Below, one piece after another: positions 1-11,200 of a stretch of 64,000 nucleotides of DNA (within the stretch, counting starts at the first letter, position 1; the number at the start of each line of letters is the position of its first letter). Position numbers and translations under genes: made by a program. The notes under the pieces are model-generated. The model saw only the letters and a program-made list of their open reading frames with translations, ran no database searches and had not been told where the DNA came from. The stretch covers positions 1,798,001-1,862,000 of the forward strand of contig JAALGY010000030.1 of the NCBI GenBank assembly GCA_032358165.1, given 5' to 3'. The stretch is from Diplosphaera chodatii (taxonomy: Eukaryota; Chlorophyta; Trebouxiophyceae; Prasiolales; Stichococcaceae).

Positions 1-1349
1 GCGCCGCAACATGAGCCACGTCCGGTGCGGCAGCCCTGTAGCATCGTATACCGGCAAGCTACGTACAGTGTGGCTACCTACATCTGCCTCAAGAGCATGT
101 CACATCGCACCCCGTTTGCCCAGTACAGGTAACACAGCATGGCTTATCTTGTCCTCAGGACAGGACCTGCTTTAGATGAAATGGAACCGGCATGGCAGAG
201 TATGGCCATCAGACCACACTGCTTCGGCGTCATGTTGCACGGGTCGCAACATGCATGCGCGCAGCTTAGGGCAGCACCTGACGCATCTGCTGCCAGGCTG
301 GGTTGGTGACCGCGTCTGTCGGCTCGAGATGCAAGCAATGACCTGATGACGTACTGCTGTCGGTATGCTGCTGCTGTTCAGGCGGCCTGCATGCATGTGC
401 AGCATGCCCATGCTGGCCAGCACCAACTCTAATTTTACGGTCAACTCGTCGGTCGGACAACCTTTGAGCGCGTCAGTTGCCTACACTCGTGCAGCAGACG
501 TGCTTCAAAATCTGCCAGTTGCATTACTGAAGGGCTGCACCTGACGCACATAATTGATTAATTGTCAATTCAGCACGTCATAGGCCAGGGTTTAACCATG
601 CAAAGCCCTGAGATGCGACAGGCTTCAAAGCCAGGCCAGCTGCTCCTGCCAATTACATCCACTGCACCGCAACCCATTCCACATCTCTTCGGACCCGTCG
701 TAGAGCTGGCAAGAAAGTCGTGTACGCGGCCAGCTGCCCGGCGCACAGGTTCCTATCCTTGACAGGTGAGCCCGACCCGCCGTTGCAAATCTATCGCTGC
801 CCACCGTTGCATCCAATCACTGAATCCGGCGCCCGGTTCAATAGCCTTTGCACCTCCTGCCTGCATCCATCGTGTGGTCCGGATGTCGCTGCAAAGGGCT
901 TGTGACGCCCGCAGTCGTAACAGATCTGTTTTTTATGCCGCGGCTCCGTCTAAGGATTGCGCACCGGTCAGACGCCACGGACTCCTGCATGCATCACAAG
1001 TCTCAAGTGAAGCATCCTGCAATGCAGTACGATGCCCGGCTGCATGCCTATTCTACGTTGCATCAAGCAGCCACCTGGCCTTGCCAACTGCCACATCCCT
1101 GGCTCTGCGTGCATGGCGTGCAACACTGACTGGCCGCGCAGTCCCTCGGTCTCTGGCTACCTGTACGAAGCATGTCTGGCGTGGCAGTGGCGCACAGCGT
1201 GCAGCCTGCTGCAACAGTGGCTTGACCTGCGATGTACCAGCTGCGCCCTGCTGCCCGCATCTCTGGGTGCTGCTGGCAGGCATCCCGGCCCCGCAGATTG
1301 CACTTACCACTGCTGGTGTTGTCGCTGCGCCGCAGGTGATCCGGCAGCC
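1..1349. other. Left-edge non-coding stretch
   Basis: I see no exon with coding character on either strand. Short open frames exist, but they lack codon bias and are not bounded by splice sites that join in frame. The last few hundred bases are presumably the promoter and 5' leader of the secreted-protein gene that starts at 1350. Several TGCATG-type words occur (for example near 250 and 390), as they do in non-coding DNA throughout the window. Confidence 0.5.
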
Positions 1350-4332
1350 ATGGCACGCAGCCACACAGCCGCGCTGCTCGCGGCGCTCCTCATTGCAGCC
1401 CTCAGCCCGGCAGCGGCCCAGCAGACGACCTCCATCCTGGTGGCGCCCGGCCCCTCGGCGGCCGCCGACACGCCGGACACGGCCCCCGAGCCCGAGAGCA
1501 GCACGACAGCCGCGTCGCCGGCAGCAGCTCCCGCCACGGCGACGGCAGCGGCATCCCCAGCAGCCACCCCCACCACCACCACGGCAGCCGTGGAGCCCGC
1601 CACCGACATCGCCACAACGTCGACGGTGGGCTCCGGCTCGTCCGCCATATCAGCCACAGGCGTCGCGCCGTCCTCCTCCCAGCTCGCAGGCGCCGAGGTG
1701 CAGTCCTCCGAGACCTGCATGGGTGCTGCACTGTCGCGTGATGCATGTGTTTCCCATCTGCTCAGCTGCTGAGGGACGGTCATGTGTGGCCTGCAATGCA
1801 AGCATTCACGTTGTAGCATGCAGCACACGATGCTGGTCCGGAAGCAGGCCTGCCCATTGACCGTCACATCTGTTTGACATTCCCATCGCCAGCTGCACCT
1901 GTGTCATCCTGCGGCTTGGGGATGAAGTCTTGCACGGTTCTGAGGTGTTCCACGGCTCCTGCAGCTGCCCAACAACCGCACCGTCGGCACGCAGCTGGTG
2001 ATCCCGCCCGGCGGCTGCCTCATCGTGTCCGTCACCTCCGCCACGGACCTGTGCCTGCAGGACGCCTCCTTCGCAGTGCGACCTGTTTACTTTGCTGGCA
2101 GATGGATAGCGCTGCTGAGCGCTCCCCTGTGCAGCTGCTCTGCTGGCGCCTGTGCCTTTGAGAGCGGCGTCTGCAGCCTGACATTTGATAGACCAGCTGG
2201 CCTGCAGCCCGCCACCCCATGAATGTCCAGGCAACTTCGAGTGCAGGTGAACAACCAGAGCATTGCGATCCCATCGGACTACCGCGCCGCCGGCATCGCA
2301 AACTCCAACACGTTCTTCAACAACAGCGACTACCGCGCCAACAACGACGAGTGCCGGGCCGCCGATGCCTCGTGAGTTTCTTTCCTCACTTTACGCTCAC
2401 GCCTGTATTGCCGCACTTCCGGCCTCTTGGAGGGCATGCTGGCACACATCTGGGGCTGTGCCTGAGGGTATCCGGCATTCCACTGTGCACAGCGCAACAG
2501 CCGCATGGCTGCGCTGCCCCCGCTCGCATTTGTCTCATCCTGATGTTCATGCTGCCCATTCCTTGCAGGGTGACGCAGCTCTACGAGACGCGTGGCTGCG
2601 CCCTGGCGTCCGCTGCCACCTCAACCGTCGGCGCGGCCGTCGCGACCGACATCCGCAACTCCTTCGTCTGCACCAGCGCCGGTGAGCAGCCATAGTGACC
2701 GTTGCAGCACTGTCAAAGGGCAGGGGCCAGGCGCCTTGTAGCACAAGGGAGATGGTAGATGAGCAGTCGAGGCTCCCACGGGAAGTGCAGGATCCGGCGT
2801 AGCCTCCAGCGTGAGAAGCAACACATTGCTCATCTGGTGCGGACCAGTGCACGAGACCTGTTTCCTTCTATGAGCCCGTGGTCTGTCTGATGTGTGTCTC
2901 TCTGCTCCATGGGCAGGCACCGACACGACCAACTACGCGCGCGCATTTGGCGCCACCGCTCAGGAGCAGCGGCTGTGCAGCGTCGCCATCCAGAATGTGC
3001 AGAGGGTGACGCCTTGGTCCGGCTGTCCTCACCATCCTATGTCACCGAGCCACCTTGCAGCCAGTTTACCTATGTTCAGCGCTGCTACGGCCGCTGCGCA
3101 GCACGATGTCAGATGCGGTCTGTTGAGTTGGGAACCCTTGGTGCCAGGTTGGCACCCTTGTGCAGAAAAGCATGTGTGTGTGTTGGGGATTGTATCTGCC
3201 TCAGCGCCGTGACTGCAAGTCATCAGCAACTTTCCAACCCGAAACCCTTGAACAATGCAGTCGATCGCCGGCGGCAATGGCGAGAGCGAGTCTGGCGACC
3301 CGTGCACGGCGGCGCGTGCCACCTTCATCATCCCCAACCCCTGCCCCGCCTACAACACCACCGTTAACACCACGGTAAGCATGCGCCCGGTTTCGAGACA
3401 CGCTCCAAGCAACGCTGCGTGAAGCAGTGGCTGCAAGCAGGCCTTCCTGAGGACCTGGCCCATGTGCCATGAGCAGCACCTGCAACACGGGGTCTGACAG
3501 TCACTGATGTGTCGTGATTTCCCCTGCAGGGCCGCTTCTTCCTGGCCGCGGACATCCAGGCGCCGCCGCCGATGCTGGAGCCCGTTGCCGCACCAGAGAT
3601 GGCCCCGGAAGCCGCACCCGGAGCCGAACCAGGCAAGGGGTTTCTGTGACTGCACATGTGATTGCATCCTCATATGCACAATGCCAGCGCACATGGCCCA
3701 TCAGAGGTACCCCAGCTGGGACAGGCTGCAGGGCGACCGCAGCATTCCGTGCCAGTGAACTGGAGGGCTGCAGCAGCGGCTATGTGCTTGACATGTTGGC
3801 CCTTTGTATCCCTGCGCATGCATTGGGCCCACTGCCTTCAACTTCGTTAGGGGCCCAGGCTCTTGACGTTGTTCTTGCTGGCATTTAGCAGCCATTGCTC
3901 TCCAGGGCGGTTGAAGCCCTCAAGCCCTGACTTTGTTGCGCCATACTGCTGCAGCGCTGGCGCCGGACACCGCTCCGGTTGCTGCCCCTGGCTTCGCGCC
4001 CGTCCCCGCTCCAGGTCCAGTCGATGACGGCAGCCTGACCGCTGGTACGCCAGCGATCAAACAAAACCCCTTGACCCTGCTCTGACACTGGAAGACCACA
4101 GCCCCGCCTGCTTGCCTGGCTGCCACTGTAGTTCTCCACGCTGCACAGATGCACCCTAAAATGTACTGCGCATGCAACGTGTGTCATGAAGTCTGAAGGT
4201 GCCGTCCTTTTTCCAGCAGGCGACCTGGCACCTGCGACAGCACCAGCCCCGGCGCCCCAGTCAACCAGCCGCACCGCAGCTTTCAGCGCCGCCGCTGCCG
4301 TGGCTCTGGCGGCATGCGCTGTGCTGGCATAG
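1350..4332 (+). CDS. Secreted, probably GPI-anchored cell-surface protein of unknown family
   Basis: Nine exons: 1350-1697, 1965-2075, 2247-2371, 2569-2681, 2917-3005, 3261-3374, 3530-3632, 3955-4044, 4220-4332. They join in phase to a 401-residue protein. Residues 1-24 form a typical signal peptide (MARSH then Ala/Leu-rich, ending AAAQQ). A Ser/Thr/Ala/Pro-rich mucin-like stretch follows to about residue 116. Next comes a cysteine-containing ectodomain (exons 2-6) with several Asn-X-Ser/Thr sites, such as NNRT, NNQS and NNSD. After that there is a Pro/Ala-rich linker (exons 7-8). The C-terminus is a hydrophobic tail of about 20 residues that ends at the stop, the usual signal for GPI attachment. 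The intron after 3632 has a GC donor (gcaagg). The exon 1 end (1697) is the least certain boundary. I do not recognise the ectodomain family. A role at the cell wall or plasma membrane is inferred only from the targeting signals. Confidence 0.72.
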
Positions 4333-5159
4333 GTTGCTGCAGCCCACACAGTAGGTTGGAAGAAGCAGGGGTGACACCACCACTGTGTGCCGTCAGCAAA
4401 GGGGAAGGTGCCCCATGGATGCGGTGTTTGAGGGTGGAACAAGCATCACACACACTGCTGGCAGCAATGCTGTGTTGAGCAGACAGACTCGTGTCAAAAG
4501 GGAGTTTGGGTAGTGACCTCTGGGATCCGGCTGACGTTCTAGGGTGCAATAGCATGACGCATGTGCAGAACAGAGCAGCAGGCACTGCCATTGGTGGGGA
4601 AGGTTGCTATTGCAGTTGCAGATGTTTGATACAGCCTGACATGGCGCTGCTGAGATGCAGCAGGTCGAACACAGCGGGTGATGGACTGTCTGTAGTGCTC
4701 ACTTGTGACTGTAGATTGTGGCGTGAACAGCAGGAGAGGGTCTGGCGAGCTGCAGGCTCGTTCTCCTGGAATTCTTGTGTTCAGGTGCTCGTGCAACAAG
4801 TCAGGTCTGCAGCGTCCCAAAAGCCCAAAAGAAATATGCATGCCCTCTTTGGATTCGGTGAGCATGACTGCTGGGGCGTGAAAAAGGGCTTGTGAGCTCT
4901 CACTTCAGCATTCAGTCTTCTCTGTACAGGCAATGCGCAATGCTACCCAAGCAGTGCTTTACGAGCTGCACTCATGTGGGAGATGATCAAGGACAGCGCT
5001 GCAGGGTGTCTCAGTCTGCTGTGTTTGGCAGCCTGCCTTATGTGTCTCGGTGCCGCCACTGTACAGCCATGGGCGTGTGCCCCCCTCGCTCTCATGCACG
5101 ACCCAGTCAAGGCGAATTAGCTGGCCACTGCACCCCGCCAGGTGCTGTCATTCCACGCT
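4333..5159. other. Convergent intergenic region
   Basis: This stretch lies between the 3' ends of the secreted-protein gene (+) and the lumen-protein gene (-). It presumably holds both 3' UTRs. No exon with coding character is visible. Confidence 0.5.
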
Positions 5160-6630
5160 CTACTTGCCCTTCAGGGTTTCGGCGATGCCCGGCGGCGCCG
5201 AGACGCCCTCCTTGAACTTGCGCATGAACTCCTTACGCTCTGCTGGGCTGATGCCGCGCTTCTTGGTGCCCTCCATGCCGTACCTGCGGTGCAAAGCGGA
5301 AGCTTAGTGTCCTGCAACAGTAACTGCGGGAGCGTATCCCAGGAAGCGGCCTGCGGTCGGTGGTGGGCAACCATGGAAGCGGGTTGCTGCCATGCAGGAC
5401 GTAGACTGTCGCAGGACTATTGGGAGGACTGTGATATTTTCCAGCACCCTGCGTCCTCACTGACGGTGATGTACATCACAGTGATAATTTGGCGGTGGGA
5501 CTGCACGGCAGTGGTCCGCACCCCGACATCGAGGCTGCTGTTGATGAGCCGCCGCGGCCGAGGCTCTCCTGGTAGGCGACCTTCGTCTTGGCCTCAGCTG
5601 CGCCCGTTGCCAGGCTGAGAGCGCCAAGCACTGCACATACACGTCGGCAGTTGACTAGCCTTTACATCACCTGTTGTGCGTGTCAGCAGGGCTGTCAAGC
5701 ACTGCGTTGCACAGCAAACGGCACCCTGCCTTTGGAGCCTTGCACTATCTGCTCAGTGCCTGTGAACTTGCAGCACTCTGATGATGTATTCCAGTGCACA
5801 CTGTGTTCCCGCGTGCAAGGCGCATACACAAGCCGGGACAAATCCCAGTACCGCGCGGTTGCTACGCTCCTCCATGCAGTTGTATTCATTGCTGAATACT
5901 CAGCGAGTACAGTCAGAGAATGGCAGCGTCAGCCAGCATCTCGCCAGCAGATCACTCGAGATGGTTAAGTAGTTCATCGCCGTCCCCTCCGAAGCAATGG
6001 CTCCGCATGCACCACCAATAGCTGCTGCTGTTGCTTACCGCCTGCGACTGCGCCAAGGGCTGCGCGGCGGGACACCTGCTCAGTCGCCTCGGCCCGAACC
6101 ACCACCACGGCACTGCGTCGCTGGGCTGGGGCTGCTGCACGGGACACGACCTGCGAGGGGGTTCATATGTTTACATGCTGCTGGTGGACTCGCTCGAAGC
6201 ATTGCTTCCAGTCTACGGGGCTGCACCTGCTCGCTCCTGGACAGCAAACAACATGAAGCTGCCTACCCGTGTCTGGACCATGCTCGCGGCCATTGTGCTG
6301 GCTGCCATTGTGTCTGATCAGCTGCTGCAGGGGTTGCAAACGATCCGTCAGATGTGCCAGCAGGTGCTTAACAGGGCAGACGCTGACGCTGCACAGCGCG
6401 ACGAAGATAATGCTATGATATCTGGCACTGCGCTGGTGGAAGCACATATTGTGGACGCTGGATGCATGCTGGCTGCAGGGTGGCTGAAAGCGCTTCGTGC
6501 ATGTATAGTCTGCATTCTGGCGCGGTGGCAGTGCGGCACATGCATACCTTTCAAACATCGCTATCGCCACACATACAACGTTTGCCAGCGTTGCTGCCGA
6601 GGTTGAGCTGGGCTGAGGCGTCGATGGCAA
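5160..6630 (-). CDS. Small thylakoid-lumen-targeted protein (twin-arginine signal), family unknown
   Basis: Four exons on the minus strand: 6577-6630, 6039-6150, 5522-5630, 5160-5283. They join through GT-AG introns to a 132-residue protein. The N-terminus is a Ser/Thr/Ala/Arg-rich plastid transit peptide. It is followed by a second signal, SRRAALGAVAGVLGALSLA, ending in an AEA cleavage box near residue 70. A twin arginine ahead of a hydrophobic core and an AxA box is the classic Tat-type lumen signal. The mature part is only about 60 residues, basic and Gly/Ser-containing, with the block YGMEGTKKRGISPAERKEF and the C-terminus AETLKGK. The exon 1 start is the best available ATG but is less certain than exons 2-4. 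I do not recognise the mature domain. A small extrinsic photosystem-associated protein is possible, but that is inference. Confidence 0.7.
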
Positions 6631-6964
6631 CTTGACTGCCAGAGTGGTTCACTATCGACACTCTGTTCACTTCATTGCACAGGCGCAAGCGTGCCTTTCC
6701 TTGCAGATCCTTACGGCTGGGATATAATCTCGTTTGTCAGGTGAGCACTTCGGCGTGTTATACATGATGCAGCAGCATGTCGCACCAGCATGCTGTTGTG
6801 GGAGTGACGCCATGCTCGTGTGACAAACATGCGCACCTGTTGTATGCAGCTGTCGTAATACCGTGTGCTGCAACGCTGCCACACTTCAGAGGGCTGGATC
6901 TTCTTGAGCCGCCGCCGGCAGCGCATCACAGCCGCAGCACAACCGCGGCGGCTGCCGGTCCACC
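6631..6964. promoter_or_regulatory. Divergent upstream region of lumen-protein and CMS1 genes
   Basis: The 334 bp between the two start codons must hold the promoters and 5' leaders of both divergently transcribed genes. I could not identify a specific core element by eye. A divergent arrangement with so short a gap makes a shared bidirectional promoter plausible. Confidence 0.4.
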
Positions 6965-9155
6965 ATGGCGCTCATGGCGCGCAGCAAGACCAAGCACAGG
7001 GGCCCCGCCAAGCACAAGCCCAAGCTCAGGGTCAAGGGCGCGGGCGCGGCGAAGCGCAAGGCGCAGAAGCAGCGTCAGGGCGGGGACGCCATGGATGCAG
7101 AGCCCACGCGGCCAGGTCAGCATGACGACTGATACTGGCAGACGCAGTATTGAACACGCCGAACCGCCCTGGTGTCTGTTATACTGTCAGCACCTGTGCG
7201 TCACGGCTTTTTCTGGGCGATGCAGTCGGCAACGCGGTTGGCGGTGCGGCGGGCGGAGATGACGATGACTTTGGCGGCATGGCGGCTTCGGATGGCGAGT
7301 CCCCCAACAGCGCGGGCGCAGCGGCGCTGGCGGCAGACATCGAGGGCGACGATCCCGTCGCGGCAGCAGCGCCGGATGCAGCGGCGCCGAAGACCAAGAA
7401 CCAGCAGAAGAAGCTCCGGAAGAAGCAGGTGCTTCCCTTGGCATCAGACTCGTCAGCGAGCCCGCTGGCTTGGCACGTCTGGCGGCTTCAGGGCACTCTG
7501 GGACTCGTGTGCCGCATCCGTTTCCCTGCAGACACAGCTGCCACCTGGATGCACTTTGCCAAAGCTCACATCCAACCTCTCTGGGTAGCGTAGCCCCCAC
7601 ATGCGCCTGCAACAGGTGAAGAAGCGGAAGGCGGGGTTGGAGTTCGAGGCCAGCCGGGGGCAGGCGGCGGCGCTGGCCGAGGCGGACCCGGCGTCCCAGG
7701 CCGACTGGCTGTGGGCCTCCTACGCGGCGGCGACTGGGGCGGCGGCTGACCAGCGCGGGGCCTTTGACGGTGAGGGCAGCAGCCGTCGGTCCGCAGGCAG
7801 CTGCCGGCCCGGCGGCAGCGCACCTCACACTGCCGGCTGCCCTGACAGCAAGCTGGGCCGGTCAGCCACCCAGCAGTGCCGCACCCAAAAGCGCACCTTG
7901 CCCTACAGCCTGCCAAGGCCGCTGCCACAGCTGTGACACGCATGCATGCGCGACTTGCATGCGGCCTGTGCGCCGGCCCGGCTCGCATCCAGTGTACGGG
8001 GTGTCTACGCGGCTGTCTGCGGGGCCTGGCCCACAGCCGAGATTGCCACCACTCTGGCAAAGGTGCCCACCACGATTTGACAAGCAATTTTGCACAGGGG
8101 TGCTGACGCGTGTGCGCAAGCTGCAGGCGGCTTCATGGTGCCGCTGGGCGGGGCGGGGCGGCTGGAGGACAAGCTGCGGGCGGCGGCGGGGCCCGAGTGG
8201 CGGCGCCACCTGGGCGCAGACGCGGCCCGCCCCAACGGCTCCCCCAGCGTGCTGCTCATCGCCCCCTCCGCCGCCGGCGCCAACAGCCTCATCAAGCAGC
8301 TGCCGGCGCTGCACCAGGTGGGGCGCCGCACGTGCGTTGCTCACCTGCAGCTGCTGCTGAGCGGCGCATGTGGCACGAATGTTTCAAAAAATAAGTGTCG
8401 GCCAGGCGCTTCTGGCACCCACAGCGGGCCAGTGGCTGTGCGGCTTGTGTCACAGTCGCATTTCTCAAGTGTGGCCATCGCCCGCCTGCTGGCCTGCACC
8501 AATCAGGACCGCTGCTGCTGGGCACCGAGGCCCTTGGCCCCTGGCCGCAGGAGTGCAAGGTGGCCAAGCTGTTTGCGAAGCACCTGAAGGTGGGCGACCA
8601 GCAGGCGGCGCTGCTACAGGGCGCCCCCGCCATCGGCGTCGGCACCCCGCACCGCCTGGCGCAGCTCGCGGGCCTGGGGGCGCTCAAGCTGGACCGGCTG
8701 CGGCTGGTGCTGCTGGACGTGGCGCTGGACGCCAAGCAGCGGTGCGAAGGGCCCACCGTGTTCAGCGTTCTGCCCTGAGATATGCGTGCTGGATATACAT
8801 ATGGATATTTGGCATTCTGCCCTGAGATGTGCATGCTTGCATGGTGATGCCAGAGGTCGGGTCAGGGCAGAACATGCTGGGGCACTGGCAGCCGCTGTCA
8901 CACCCTGGGTGCAACCGCTGTGGGCTGCTGCATGCTGAATTGGTGTGGGTCCAGGGCAGCTCAGGCGACAGACCTTGGGTGGAACAGCTGCGAAAATGCT
9001 GGCGTGAGACCTGCTCTGTATATTGCTGCAGGACCATTTTGGACATCCCTGAGATGACGGCAGACTTCTGGCGATTCTTTCAGCAGCACTGGGGGCCGCG
9101 GCTCGCTGCAGGGCAGGCGCGGATAGGTCTCTTCAACAGCCAGGATGGTAGCTGA
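6965..9155 (+). CDS. CMS1: CMS1-family ribosome-biogenesis protein (CMSS1/C3orf26-like)
   Basis: Six exons: 6965-7115, 7226-7428, 7616-7769, 8127-8317, 8551-8741, 9032-9155. They join in phase to a 337-residue protein. The N-terminus is extremely basic (MALMARSKTKHRGPAKHK), as expected of a nucleolar protein. An acidic Asp/Glu/Gly/Ala stretch (DDDDFGG) and a second Lys-rich block (KTKNQQKKLRKKQ) follow. The second half has the DEAD-like fold typical of Cms1: SVLLIAPSAAGANSLIKQL, then GVGTPHRLAQL, then LVLLDVALDAKQR. The family is known for a role in small-subunit pre-rRNA processing. The P-loop-like and DEAD-like positions are degenerate, which is normal for this family. A second in-frame ATG lies at 6974 and could be the true start. 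Confidence 0.88.
8767..8837. repeat. Imperfect 24-bp direct repeat in the last CMS1 intron
   Basis: Two copies of a 24-bp segment with core TTCTGCCCTGAGAT lie at 8767-8790 and 8814-8837, a spacing of 47 bp. The stretch between them is AT-rich and carries the palindromic word ATATACATATGGATAT. The repeat is within the intron between exons 5 and 6. Confidence 0.7.
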
Positions 9156-9345
9156 CAGCCCGCGGCTCAGTGGGCAGCGTCATGCTTGCGAGTCTACCTA
9201 GAGAAGAGCAGCAGTTCAAGCCAGAAAGACGACCCAGCTACAGCCTGCCCCCAGCAGAAGCAGATACAAGCCACAATCAGTGTTGTTTTGGTTTTCAGGT
9301 GGAACTAATGGGTGTTCTCAGTGTGCCCGTGCATGAAAGAGCCTT

Positions 9346-9953
9346 CTAGCCGGCCGTCTGCAGCTGGTATGCAATCCGGTCCTTCAGCCAGATGCGCTCC
9401 CGCCGCACATATGTATCTGTGCCCCGCTGCTGCACCATCGCGAACAGCTCTGCCTACGATGCAGCAGGTGAAAACGTTGGTCCGTACTTTAATACTGATC
9501 CATGGGCAGGATTGGGCTGCGCAAGGTAATCAGCTGCTATCTTGGTCGTGTGTGTATTGCAGTGCTCGGATTTTGTTAGACCACGTGTGCAAAGGGGATC
9601 AAGGCGCACCATGTTGTCGAGCCAGCTGTACAGGTCCTTCAGCGCGTAGGACACCTTTTGCATCTGGGGATTCAGCTCCTGCACCCTGTGCTCAAACCGC
9701 GAGATGATCGCTGCACAGCATGCACCCGCGAAGCTGTCAGCTGATGCACTGGAACGCCTTGAAGCGCATGCACTCATGGCTTCCTGCAAGGCCAGAATCG
9801 AGGTCGCCACCCTGCAATGTAACAGCTCGCGGAAGTCACATCACTGGCGCAATCACCGTCAGCAGCCTTCTGCACTGATGGGAAGTCCAGCCACAGCCGG
9901 GAGTCCATGTTCGTCGGCTGCAGCATGATGTACGTCTTCTCCGTCTGCATCAT
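9346..9953 (-). CDS. ERH: Enhancer of rudimentary homolog (ERH)
   Basis: Three exons on the minus strand: 9857-9953, 9610-9710, 9346-9453. They join to 101 residues, close to the usual 100-104 of the family. The N-terminus reads TEKTYIMLQPTN followed by SRLWLDFPSV. The middle has VQELNPQMQKVSYALKDLY, matching the family's R-x-N-P..ITYDISDLY. The C-terminus has YVRRERIWLKDRIAYQL, matching YDRQWIKQRTFQHL. ERH is a small conserved dimeric nuclear protein that works with RNA-processing and RNA-decay partners. Two tandem ATGs (9953 and 9950) are possible starts. The gene is convergent with CMS1, with only 190 bp between the stop codons. Confidence 0.94.
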
Positions 9954-10678
9954 GCATTACAGCGTCAAATGCAGGCCGCGAACTGCCAGGCGACATGCAT
10001 GACCCATGCACTTTGAACGTCAGCGCCATGACACTCACCATCCTGTGCGGGCAGATTCACAGCGGCCCTTTGTATCGAGACTAGCTGCAGGTATTCAGCT
10101 GAAACGATGCACTTGGCCTGAAAATTTGGATGCCACACCAGCTGCACCTTGAGTATCACAAGATGATCGAGTGGCTGTACCACCTGCTGCAGGTCGAAGG
10201 TGGGACTCATGTGCAGTGCAGGATGCGCGTCAATTTGCTGATATTCTGCAACCTGGATAGTCAAGCGAGCCTTCGCGACGATCGCGCACTTCAATGTCAG
10301 CTTTGATTGCTGATACAGGGTGGTAGTCGTGCAACCTTGGGCTGATTTGGGAGCTGTCTAGGCTGTCACGCTGCACTTGAAGGCAAGGCAATGCACGACC
10401 TGGGCATGCTGATGATCATGGAACTTTGCACAACCAGCAACAGGCAGTCACACACCAACAGTGGTAGCATCTCTGCAGGTGTCTTGATCAGTGTAATGCA
10501 ACCGTCACCCCGCGCAATGCAGCATTAAGCCCAAACGAACACATCAGTACCAAACCAAGAGCTGTGAGGCAGTGCTGGGTGATCACCACGCCTTCGAGCC
10601 ATGTCGCTGCTGCACGCCAGCAGGCCTTGTGCACCGCATGGTCACGGAGGCACGGCCCCACATGTCAGGTCGTGCCCA
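9954..10678. other. Region upstream of ERH with a protein-like open frame
   Basis: This is the upstream region of ERH. On the minus strand, about 10040-10310 carries an open frame of balanced composition (for example FDLQQVVQPLDHLVILK). It ends at a good GT donor (gtgagt) just inside 10040. Splicing from there to the ERH start would be out of frame, so it could be a 5' UTR exon or a decayed gene fragment. I cannot assign it to a family. The rest shows no coding signal. Confidence 0.3.
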
Positions 10679-11200
10679 TCAGTCAATCTGCACAAGGATA
10701 GACAGCAGGGGTCAGAGCACCACGTGTCACACCAAGCAGCACGCGGATTGCAGTATATCTGCAATCTGCTCATCTTGCGCGGCCTATCGTTCGTAGGCCA
10801 AGCTAATCAGCTCACCTTGTTGAGTGTGGCGCCCACCACGCCCATGAGGCTGCAGGGAAACGGAAACTAAGCTCAGCCAAGGTCAAGCATGGCACAGAAG
10901 TGCACGTTGACTTGCAGGCATACGACAACGCAGCAGGTGCCCTTGCTGCAGCAGAGCAGGGCAGCTCACCAAATGTTCCAGATGACCAGGAACGCCTGCA
11001 GGCAGGACACAGAGTTGCGTCAAAGCAGAGCTGTGTCCATGAAATCGGTGAGGACCTTTGACTCAGCGCAGGCTGATGATAAGCGGAACTGCTGCTCAGG
11101 TGGACATGGTAGTGCATCAGCAGTGTTGCCTGGCAGCGCAGAGTAGCGCTGAACTCACCAGCAGGCCCAGGATGAGCATCTGAATCATTCCGCTGTCCAT
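10679..11200 (-). CDS. Possible 36-residue membrane protein
   Basis: Tentative model of four tiny minus-strand exons: 11159-11200, 10970-10995, 10816-10849, 10679-10687. All junctions are GT-AG and in phase. The predicted protein begins MDSGMIQMLILGLLAFLVIW and ends GATLNKID. Nearly all of it is hydrophobic, enough for one or two membrane helices. The last exon holds only two codons and the stop. Without the last splice, translation would end two codons after exon 3, so the product hardly changes. Size and layout recall tiny subunits of membrane complexes (OST4 is about 36-37 residues), but the sequence match is not convincing. Short exons of this kind can arise by chance, so confidence is low to moderate. 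Confidence 0.4.
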
